A stretch of DNA of 64,000 nt, from NCBI GenBank assembly GCA_017506865.1, contig JAFCMP010000086.1, forward strand, positions 1 to 64,000, written 5' to 3'. The first letter of the stretch is position 1, and each line of letters opens with the position of its first letter. Below, piece by piece: positions 31,101 through 41,071 of this stretch. The notes beneath the pieces are model-generated. The model saw only the letters and a list, made by a program, of their open reading frames with translations. It was not told the origin of the DNA and ran no database searches. The position numbers and the translations under genes are program-made. Source of the stretch: Tribonema minus. Its lineage: Eukaryota; Sar; Xanthophyceae; Tribonematales; Tribonemataceae.

Positions 31101-34100
31101 AGCATGTAGGGGTACGGTGATGGCGAGGCGGGGTAGGAGTTGGTACTGGATCAGTTGTCCAGTGGCGCGGTGGAACATGTGAACGGGCGGATGCTGAGCA
31201 CTGATTGCTGCTGCGGGATGGTCGCCTGCTGCCGCGGTTTGCTCAAAAGTCAGTTGCCCAGCACTGACTCTGCTTACGCCAGTTCATGTGCAATAAGTAG
31301 TACATCTTCAAGTTCTTGGACAATGATGCATTCATGAGCATCTGCAATATTGGTTTGGAATATCTTAGATTCCTGCAAAGTAGAAGTTACTGCCACGTTC
31401 TGGCAAGTTCTAAGAAGGTCATGCCCCCGCCGTTGGGGACGTTTCTCCTCCGACACGGTGTGTGCATTCTGCACATGATCACTTCTCTGCTTCGTGCAAG
31501 CCGCCTCCAGCACCTCCTTTTCCTGTGCTGCTATGCATTGGTCATGGTGTGTCCTTGCAGCGTAACTCTCTGAGTGTTCAATTACCCTGCACTGACTCTG
31601 TTGATTCTGCATCGCATCAATCCTGTGCTCCTCACAAGGGCACGATCTTGCTGCTGGCAGTCAGAGGTGCTCATTATGTGATGCATACCTGTGCGGCGGA
31701 AATCTAGTTGATTAATCCTTCTTTTTATTTGTGTCCCTCCTGTGTAGGCGGCCAACATACGCAGCCTGGCATTTCAGCGGAGGGCGCAGCCAGGGACGCT
31801 GCGGCCGCAGGCCCGCTTCACGCTGCTGCCGGTGACGGCGCTGCGCCCAGCGTTCCTTCAGCTGAGCCAAGACACGATCGGCACGCTGGTCAACAAGGTC
31901 GTCGACGCCCACATACCGGTGCTGAAGGCGCGCGTGAACGAGGCACGTCCACGGCGTAGAGCAGACCTGGCGGTTGTGCAGCCCCTGTTCGCCAACGTCA
32001 CCGGCGTTGCAGCGTGGTTCGACGCAACGCTGGCGCAGGGTGCCGCCGCCGATGAGCTCACGCGCAACCACTACCGACACCTCGACTACTACATTGGTGC
32101 CGGCACCCAACAACGTGAGGCACTCAAGTCGGCGCTGCAGCAAGGCCAGTCGAACACCGCCTGGTGGGGCGGTGTCTTCGACTTCCACACCAGGCGGCGG
32201 CGGCGAAGGAGGGAACGCCCGCGCCATCGGCGGCGGCCAGACCCGAAGCTGCGGTACCGCCGCCGACACGGCCCCAAGGGGCAGCAGCGCCGGAAACCGC
32301 TGCGTCCCAAGGGGGGGAAGACGGCGGGGGGGCTGCCGCTGCTGTGGGGGCTGGGCTGGACGCTCGCCCCGCCGGACGGCAGCGGCGGCGGCGGCGCCAG
32401 GGGGCAGCGTCCGGTGTGGTTGGTGAACCACTTGATGACGGACGGCCTCAAGGTGAGCAAAGCAGTGTCACACGGTGGCACTCGCCCCCTTTGGGTTCTG
32501 GTGACAGAATTTCATGAAGCTGTGTAGCAGGCGGATTCGTGTGATGACACTGGCGCCTTGCACGCGAGCGCTGCCTGTAGCACTGTGATATTGCTGTGAG
32601 ACTGACCGCATGGTTGCACATGTGCTGAGCATCTGATGCGCGTTCGTGGTCAGCTGCAGATTTTTGAAGTTGCTTGTTGTACAGTGCTGACCATTGGTTA
32701 GAGGTGCCATCAAGTTACAGTTGCTCCGTGCTGCAGTGCCAGAAATCATGTTTCATTTCTTGAGTTCAATTTTGCATTTCCTTGAGTTGCAGTTTTCACC
32801 AATAGCTTTCAACCTCCGCTCACTCCGCGTTGTGCGGCACGCGTCTGACGAGATGTAACGCTCTGCGCCGCCACTGTCAGATATATTTTGATGCTGACAG
32901 CGGCGCCACTGCATGCGTTGCTAATGCCTCTTGGGGTTAGGTTCAGAGCTCGAGGGTAGGGGTCGAGGGTTGGGTAGGGGTAGGGTTAGGGTTAGGGTTA
33001 GGGTCTACTAGGGTCTGGGGTTTAGGGTCTAGGGTTTAAGGCTGAGACAAGGGTTAGGGTTAGGGTTGGCGTTAGTGCATACTTATCACCAGTACGACCG
33101 CTATCATGTCCTTGTCTCATCGTAAAGCACGATAAGAACGTAAAGCACAAGAAGACTCACAACCCCTGCGCTCCCTGCGCAGCGTCGCGAGCAGCTGTCG
33201 TGCATCAGCGCGCGCCAATTTATTGCCCATCTGCCGCAGCAATGCTGGTCATAGCAGCACGCCTTGCTGTAGGGCATACGCTGCACACAGATATGACTTT
33301 GTCTTTGCCCGCAACTGGTTTCATTGGTGTTGCAGGTGTGCGTGGGCCTGGTGGCAGTGATCAAGCCTCGCCAACAAGAGCGCGAGGAAGCCGGCGCTGA
33401 GCGCGAGGGAGAGGACACCGAGGGCGAGGGAGAGGACACTGACGACGGCACCGAGCACCAAGTCCAAGTCAACTGCGGCAGGCTGCCGACGGGCGTAGCC
33501 GAGCTGCGGAAGAGGGGCTACCGCAGCGTCCAGGCGGAGTTCGACATCAAGCGCGACAAGCGCGGAGTTTTCAACAGCGTCAAGAAGCTGCCGGACAAGT
33601 GGCTGCAGGCGTTGCATGACGCAGACGAAACCGAAGGGTGAGTCTTGATCACTGCAGCAGCAAGGGCTCTCAAGACATGCCTGCATCCTGGTTCTATGTC
33701 TTGCGCTGTGTTCGCCTACTGTCAGCTGGAGGCTCTTGAAGTATGTGCTTGGCGCATGCATGTCTGGCTGTCACATGAGCGGTGATGAAGAGTGAATACT
33801 TGAGCGCTGCCAAACCGCGCATTGTGCACATGCCGCCCACGTCGATGGCTTGCTGGCATCGCACCCCTAACCTCAACCCCCGATGACCTAGCCCTAACCC
33901 TAGTTGGACTGAGCTAGGGCTTGTCCTTACCCTGGTTGAGCCTCTTTGACAATACTCAAACATACGCCAGCGTTGCTTGCTTGTTGCACTGACGACTGCG
34001 GATGGTACGCGTGGCTGCTGCTTCTTCCTGCAGCGGTGCGATCCCTGAGAAGTATGCAATCAAGGCCATTGGCGTGGACCCCGGCCAGAAGTCGATCGCC

Positions 34101-35657
34101 GTCAGCGTCCGTGGGCTCGTGACCCCAAGCCTGTCCGCTGCAGACCTCAAGGGGACAGCGGTCGAGTCCAGGACTGCTGATTTCAAGTGAGTCCCACTAA
34201 CTTCAGCACCAATCTAACCCCGCAGAGGTCGGTCTGGAGGTTGCTGTAATTGATGCACGTGCTTGCTACTGCCACTCTTGAGCACTGACTCAAGCGTGCT
34301 GCGGTGCTGGCCCTTGTTTCAGCGCTGACTGCTGATCGACATTATATATTATCTACGCTTGACTGCGCTCAGCGTCAGCAGCAGCAAACATGTCTAATGT
34401 GATATGTCTCACAGCGGGCATTGTCATATAGCCTGTGATTTAGAGCTAGCGCAGTGAATGCCTGCAGCAGCAGAATTTTGCAATTAACTTTGAAAAAGCA
34501 CCATGTATGTTTGACAGTGTATGCGGGGGTCGTAGGCATTGTAGCACAAGGACGGCAAAGCGATGATTTAATGGAACTTTTTAAATGCACACGTGTCGTG
34601 AAGCTGTGCATCCACTTTGTCACAAGTGATGATGCACAGCGGGTTAGTGGCGAGTAGGGGGCGCAACTGGCAATCAGAGCACTTCTATTTTCACCGTGCA
34701 GGCTACTCTGACATGCACTGATGCAATGCTTGCCAAGTGACACAAGTGGGCACAGTGCATGCTGGCGGCAGAGCTCAACATGACGAAAGCAGTTGAGAAT
34801 GGAGGCCAATTCCTGTCTGTGATCATGCAAGTAATTGAGAACGCCAGTGTATGGTGTTTTTAACATGTAATTTGATGTATGCAAGTGCACGCCGGCAGAG
34901 ACTTGCAGCTCACTGCAACTCCCCCCCCCCCCCCCCCCCCCCCCTCTTTGCTATGTGCTCCCTCCCCAGGTTCGAGGCGCTGGCCAAGAACTCGCAGCGC
35001 TACTTTGAGAGGTGCAACAGGAGGGACCCGCAGTTCCAAGCGGCGGAGGCGCAGTTCACGGAGCAGACGTCCCTCCGCAGGCCCGGCGTAGCTGTGGCAG
35101 CCAACTACGCCGCAGTGACGTATGACACGCTGTCCGTGCGCACCCGCCATTACTTCACCTGGGAGCGGCGGATGCGCTCCTTCAACTCGTACCGCGCACG
35201 CGAGCGGGCGGTGGCCCGCGTGGCGCGGGACATCATCGGACCGCGCGACACGGGCGTGCATCGCGTCGTCTTCTTCGGGAAGGCGGAGTTCGGGAGCGGC
35301 TCCCGCGGTCCCATCCCGAGGAAGCGTCTCATCCGGCACCTCGCGTGCCTGGCGGCAGTGGTCCTGACCGATGAGTACCGGACGTCAATCACCTGCCCCC
35401 AGGATAGGGCACCCCTGCACCGCCTCGCCTTGGGATCCCGGGTCTTTCGTTGTGCAAACGCGAGGCCTGGTGTCCCCGTGGAGGTGCGGTGCAATGTAGG
35501 CGCCATCGACCGCGACCATGCCGGGGCTGACAACATCCTCATGTGCGGCGTGGCGATGCTGCTGGGGGGGGTGCGTCCTGCCGCGTTTCGCCGCGGCCCT
35601 GACTGTGGCAAGGCGGCCTCCCAGGCCCACGTCTGGGTCAATCCGCACGCGGGCTAG
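28157..35657 (+). CDS. Fanzor: TnpB-like RNA-guided nuclease, eight exons
   Basis: Exons by frame and GT-AG sites: 28157-28453, 28938-29237, 29706-30049, 30597-30968, 31748-32452, 33336-33637, 34034-34186, 34970-35657; phases agree at every junction. About 1,050 residues, within the size range of Fanzor proteins. The RuvC parts are unmistakable: RuvC-I AIGVDPGQKSIAVSVRG (Asp codon 34076), preceded by the NHLMTDGLKVCVGLVAV strand; RuvC-II VVFFGKAEFGSGSRGPIPRK and LTDEYRTSITCPQD (Glu codon 35373); RuvC-III AIDRDHAGADNI (Asp codon 35514). Family knowledge: Fanzors are eukaryotic TnpB homologues that cleave DNA guided by an RNA from the element's end. The TnpB-type zinc finger is atypical (CPQD instead of CPxC). 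One base is missing near 30722 in exon 4, the only frame break. The 3' region is shared with other copies. The start codon is the least certain point. Confidence 0.9.
32933..33068 (+). repeat. Interstitial telomere-like repeat in a Fanzor intron
   Basis: Blocks of GGGTTAGGGTTAGGG and degenerate GGGTCTAGGG/GGGGTAGGG units over about 135 bp inside the intron between exons 5 and 6 of the Fanzor gene. G-rich strand on plus, opposite to the terminal array. Confidence 0.85.
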
Positions 35658-36165
35658 CGCCTGCCTGCACTGCTGCTGCTGCTGCTGTGGGGTATGTATG
35701 CATGTGGGGTTGGGGGGGGGAAGAGGGGGTAGATCAGTCAGGCTGCCAGGAGGGGGGGGGGGGGGGAGGAAAGGGGTAGGGGGGGGGGTTAGCCTATTGA
35801 GCAGCCCTCAGTTGGTGCATATAGCCACTGAGTAGTAGCAGCAGCAGTAGCAGTGGCAGCAGCGGCGGAACCATCAGCACCAGCAGCGGTACCCCTCACA
35901 CACACACACAACAATTGGCGTGTCTATCATGACACCTTGCCACGGGGGGACGGCGCGTAGTGTGCGGCATCGCGGCGCGCGGCGTGCAGCGTCTGCGGGC
36001 AACGCCCGGTGTCGCATGTGCGTTGCCTAACCTTGATCCCTATGGGGGCCCGGTACTCAACCGGTCTTGGACCTCGCAGCAGCTATTACAGTGTAGGTGC
36101 TGACGCGGTCTCTGCTATTGAGCTCTACCTCCTCCGGAGGTGGAGTGTGCAATGCCCTTAATATG
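35658..36165 (+). other. Right-end non-coding region of the Fanzor element, candidate guide-RNA locus
   Basis: About 0.5 kb from the stop codon to the point where similarity to other copies ends. It holds (CTG)n, several G-runs (35712-35788), a CAG/TAG-rich block, a CA run, a segment ending 'gatccctatggggg', and a terminal part with the hairpin CTCTACCTCC-TCC-GGAGGTGGAG (36123-36145) followed by TGTGCAATGCCCTTAATATG. It is conserved at 44265-45450, a copy without any protein-coding part. In TnpB and Fanzor systems the guide RNA is transcribed across the element's right end into the flank, so this is where it would be expected. No RNA evidence is available here. Confidence 0.6.
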
Positions 36166-37638
36166 CAGACCAGAGCATCACATGATACAATTGAACTGGT
36201 ATAGGCAGAACACCCCAGATTGTGCACACATATGCATTGTATGCCTCGGCACCAGCATGCAGACCGCGCGTGCCAAACGATCAGGGGAAAGTATGAGGTG
36301 CGAGCGCTACAGGCAGTCAGAAAGTGAGGCATGCTGCTGTTGACATTCAAAGACTGCTGACCCGCGATGCACGATTATCATGCCCTGCAACTCATGAGTT
36401 GCGCACTCTACTCACTCAGCGCGGGCGGCGGCTCCTTCGGGCACATGCTCACTGCCCTCCACATGTTTGCGGTACGGACAAGCGGAACGGCAAAGAGAGG
36501 GCTGTTTGCCTCTAGCGCAGCACTCGACAAAGCTAGTCTAAGAGTGGTGCTGACCATGGCAAGTCACTTGAAGTCACGTTGGCATCTGACAGGGACCGCA
36601 CCACCGATGCCATCCGGTTCCTGGGCCTGAATGCTGCAGAAATGACCGGTGACCAATAAATTCTGCGAAGAGCCTCTGAGAGCACAGGGCAGGCTTGCTA
36701 GTGGTGGCCACCATGGCCGGCGACATCGGGGATGAGCGTGCAATGCTGACGTCGTATGTTCGGCCGTGAAAACGGAGGTGCAAGGCGGGAGCTGGTCCAT
36801 TTTGCATAGAGTTCCTAGGATCAGGCCCTCATTTTGTTGGCAATGGTGAGCACGACGGCGACCGCGGCGGTAATTGAGACAGTTGCCTGCTGATGTACGA
36901 TACATGACATTGTGCATAGCGGCAGCAGGACGTGGCGGTGGACGTGACCTTGCAAATGTATTACCAGAAGTCATTACCAGCGTGAACACTGTTGCAAGTG
37001 CAGCTGTGGCCCACCGGATGCACTTGCGTTATTCGACAGCACGTGATGCTCTGTTACACGGTAATGATGTGACATATGACATTGTCATGCCATCAGTTTG
37101 TTCACGGTCAATTTATGACTGAGCAATTACTGTATGGCCAGCACCTTTCTGCTCATAGCTGGGACTCTAGGAAATATCTGGCTAACAATCATAGACAATA
37201 TTAACTGATCGTCTTGTGTTGGCCTGCTGGCCTGCAGGATTTTTAAAGTCAGCGTTACCTTCTGAAAATTGAGACTGGGCGTTGTGCACGTGCAGCCGCA
37301 GCGCCTCTCGTCCCAGATGATTGCGAGCTGTCTTGCGGTCGACCTACTAGGCCTGGCACAAGTTTTATCCTCCCCCTGACGAATGCCACAAATTGCCATC
37401 TTGGTGGACGTTCTCTCTGGCTTTATTTCAGCCCCCAAAAAAAACACCTTCCTCTTTGTTGCGCAGCTGGCCATGATTAGCGTCGCGGCATGCGTAACAG
37501 TGGGTATGGCCAATTAAGGCCAGTACAGTTCATTGCCCAGCACATGAGCCTTTACAGATGTGCGAGATGTGCACAACAACTGAGATCTAGTACGCGCGAG
37601 TTCAAACTTCAGTGTAGTGTAAGTGTAGGTAGTGAGTT
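36166..37638. other. Intergenic region between Fanzor copies 1 and 2
   Basis: No recognised gene or repeat. Open frames on both strands are short and featureless. Confidence 0.5.
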
Positions 37639-37926
37639 CATTATTAAGGGCATCACACCACCCGAGACCTCGCAAATCTCAGGCGTGTGATCAGAGCGGT
37701 GCTTCGACTCCCATCTGAAAGTGCTTCCACACCACTCGCCAGGAAATACCTCTGGGCCCCCATAGTTGCTGCAAAGAGGGGTTCCCGACCATAACTCAGC
37801 GACTCAACCCCCCCGCATGGCAAAATGTCACATCGACATGCCTGATAGTTTTGTGTGTACTGACTGCCACTGCTGCTACTACACTGCCCCTCTCCCATCT
37901 ACCATGTGAATGATGCTGCATGGCAG

Positions 37927-38058
37927 TCAGCTGCCCCCCCCCCCCCCCGCCCCCCTCCTCCCCCTACTTCCACCCCCCAAGGCCTGGCTGACCCCGTGCC
38001 CCATCATCATGTACATGCATCTGCATATGTACATAGATATGCCTCGCAGGCGCTCACA

Positions 38059-38092
<34 letters not shown>

Positions 38093-38779
38093 CAGCAAGG
38101 CGCTAGCCGCCCCCAGGACGCCAGATATGCGCCTCCGAGGCGTTGCCTGCCCATACCACGGCCCCGGCAAAACTCAGGAGGACGCACCCCATAGAGCATC
38201 GCCATCACGCCGCACATGTCGATGTTGTCCGCGCCGGCGTGGTCGCGATCGATGGCCTTCACATTGCACCGCGACTCCTCAGGGACATCAAGCCCCGAGT
38301 TTACGCAACAGAACACCCTAGATCCTAGGGCGCTGCGGCGCAGGGGTGCCCGATCCTGGGGGCAGGTGATCGAGGTGCGAAACTCGTCGCCGAGGACCAC
38401 CGGTGCCAGGCAGGCAAGGTGCCGGATCAGGCGCTTGCGCGGCATGGGCCCGCGGGAGCCACTGCCAAACTCCGCCTTGCCGAAGAAGACCACCTTCCGC
38501 ACACTGGGGTCGGGTGGCCCCAGAATATCACGGGCCACCCGTGCCACCGCCCGCTCCCTGGCGCGGTAGGCGTCGAACGTGAGTATGCGGCTCGTGTGGT
38601 AGTGGCGTGCGCGCACGGACAACGTCTGGTATGTCACCGTGGCGTAGTTGGCGGCAGGTGCTCCGGGCTTGCGCAGGGAGGTCGCTGGCGTGAAAAGCTG
38701 CTCCGCCGCGTCCATCTGCGGGTCCTGCTTCCGGCACATCTTCCAATAGTGCTGCGAGTTCTTGGCGAGCGCCTCGTAC
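37927..38779 (-). pseudogene. Last exon of a second Fanzor gene
   Basis: Begins after a splice acceptor (gtccag, 38780-38785) at the same codon phase as exon 8 of the full gene and reads YEALAKNSQ..., matching it throughout. It retains RuvC-II VVFFGKAEFGSGSRG and GDEFRTSITCPQD and RuvC-III AIDRDHAGADNI. The two copies are clearly diverged outside these motifs, so they are distinct subfamily members. Near the C-terminus a one-base shift moves the frame: the alternative frame reads NASEAHIW...GGG-stop like the full gene, while the actual frame runs on through an Ala run ((GCT)n) into unrelated residues. With no upstream exons it cannot make a nuclease. Confidence 0.88.
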
Positions 38780-40408
38780 CTGGACGGCAAGGCAAGGGGC
38801 GGAGGGGCAGGGGGGCGGGGGGGATGAGCACCGCTTCATGATTGCTAAACTGGAACAGCACACCAACTTGAAGCTACTGTAAATCATACACAAGTGTCAT
38901 GCAAAATATCACTATATGTTGCATGAGTCCGACCACTGCTGCATCAGTGCATGCCATGCTGTTGCAGTAGCTGAGGGTGCGATCTGTCCTCCCCGAGATG
39001 CATGAATACCATGTCACGTAATTAGGTGTTGGCGCTGTTTTTGCTATATGCATCCATAATGCCCCGTGACTGGAACTTGTAACAGCGCAGCGCAACATCA
39101 TGATGATGACGTGTGTACATGTTTGCTGTGAATGCCGTGTATCTGTGACCGTAGCTGATTGCTGCACAACCACCCAAGTATCTGTAGGAGCACATATCTG
39201 ACGCTATGCATCGGCCAAGACTGCAGACCCTTCGGGGGTTACGAGACCAGATGTTTGATGGATGAATGTGCCACTGCCGTCTGCCACGATTGCTGGGTCT
39301 GTCGCGTGCTTATACTTGTGTCAAGTCAACAAGAGTGTCAGACTATTTGTGCAGTGGCACATACAAAGATATGCAGTCACCGTGGCACATACATAGATAC
39401 ATAGATATGATGATATGATGCAACACATGTTCTACTGCCGCTGTACAGCATGCACCAGGCGTGTGTACAGCTACTATAGTCTACTTTGTTGCCTCAAGCT
39501 CCTGCTGCACGTCGTACCCATGCCCCGACTTAAAGTGCCCATGATGTAAACCTTGGCTTGCTGCGCATGCTGGACACGAATTTCAAACAGTGCACGAAGT
39601 CATGTAGCTATCCCATTGGACCATTCATGATGTGCCATGTGCAAGAGCATGGGTGGTGCTGATGCCGTCCCTGCTTGCGTGCTGCAGTGATGGCCTGTTG
39701 AGCTGCCTGATGCTACTGTGACACATTGCGCGATAATCTTGTGGGCAGAGTTCCCTCTGATGCTGCGTCACAGCACATGCACTGCATGTTGCTTCTATGA
39801 TGGTGGAGAGGCATGTTGAAGGTCTGCATTTTCGATAGAGGTACAGTTGTCACAAATGCACTGATGCATCATTGGTGACTCAAATGATCGTAAGCTGTGG
39901 CGACAGTCACTGTGCACGGCCATATGTGATGGCAGGGGTGCTAACACAAGCTGGTATTCTATTAACTCGCTCATTGTGGTGAGGCGACCCTAGGGGGAGC
40001 TGTTGTTGAAGTAGGGTTGTGTAACCGCCGGTACACGACGTGCCTTTGATGCCCAACACCAAGACTTCCTGACAGGACTTCTCTCCACTGCCTTGGACCG
40101 CTGGCTATGCTCTCATTTGATATGGGTTTGCACACAGCACATGGACATGTGGAACTGAGGTCTCAGGGGTCGCAAGGTGTGTGTTTTCTAGCAGTAGTTC
40201 ATAAACACAGCAGTGAGGCACAGATCAGTCTCTCGCTGACACGGGCAGCAGTGGTAGTTGACAGGCGACATTTGGGCATTGCAAGTCTGCTGCCACAGAT
40301 CTCGATCACTGCGAGTGCTCTCCTTTCTCAGGCTGCGGTGCTTTTGCAGTCTGTGGTGCTGTTACAAAAGGCTGGCTGTGTGTGAGAGAGCTGCTTCATT
40401 CTGTCAGA

Positions 40409-40556
40409 TCAGCTGCCATTCCGCACAAGTGGAATGGCATTTCTTCTTTCACGTTCATTCTTGTATTCCTGGCAGAATTTCCTGCGCGCAGCTCTGCTTT
40501 GCGCCGCCGCAGTGACGCCGGGCCTGCGCCGCAAATTCTTCGCCAGCGCCTCAAGA
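40409..40556 (-). pseudogene. Fanzor exon remnant in copy 2, deleted
   Basis: After a C-run and splice acceptor (gttccccag) the frame reads LEALAKN, like the start of Fanzor exon 8, then jumps to RRRPGV, which in the full gene lies about 30 residues later, and continues with unrelated ARRKFCQEYKNERE to a stop. The same remnant is at 53475-53622. Confidence 0.7.
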
Positions 40557-41071
40557 CTGGGGAACACACAACAGAGGGGGGGGGGGGGGGGGGGAGTTGC
40601 AGCTGCCTAGTGAATCAGATTGACCATATATGACATGCCCTAGGGTTAGGGTTTGACTGTGGATCATTTCATCATTTTTATGAATGAGTTCATTCTTGGC
40701 AATCCACATGCGCAGCAAGCATCAGGAGATATAACCGCCAGCTGGGCCACCCTGAGGCTCTCCGTCGTCACCTCCTCCAGGTTGCACAGCTTTGCTGCTT
40801 GTCAACTGGTGCCCTCATCGCACCAACTGCTAGCGCTTCATTGAATTCGCCTGCTGCTGGTCATGACTGGATGCGATGCAAGTCGGATTCTGTTCACGCG
40901 CAAGCTGCTGCAAGCTGCTCCTCAGGCCTAAGCAATTGAATCTCCTGCGGTTTGTCATGTTTTGCTGGCTCTCAATTTCTCGCTGATCTGCTAACCTTAA
41001 TGCGCGGCTGCCTGTTGCTGCTGCTGCTGCTGATGCTGCTGTCGCATGGCAGACGATTTTCTCCAGATGCC

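Larger units (their letters stand above)
37639..40702 (-). mobile_element. Fanzor-family element copy 2 (5'-deleted)
   Basis: Oriented minus: left end near 40702, right end near 37639. Three segments recur in inverted orientation in copy 3: 40277-40702 with 53295-53755, 39225-39955 with 54851-55575, and 37639-38018 with 56546-56917. The right end finishes ATGCCCTTAATAATG (read on minus), the same terminus as copies 1, 3 and 4. The interior keeps one Fanzor exon (37927-38779) and a second, deleted exon remnant (40409-40556). Exons 1-7 of the gene are absent. Confidence 0.8.

Noticed and set aside
32202..32517. Alternative frame over the Arg/Gly-rich part of Fanzor exon 5 (Ala/Pro-rich product)
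   Set aside because: Only the chosen frame leads into LVNHLMTDGLK and joins exon 6 in phase; the other frame gives no Fanzor motif.
36123..36165. Helitron right end
   Set aside because: The hairpin position is suggestive, but there is no CTRR terminus, no TC 5' end identified and no Rep/helicase sequence in the window.
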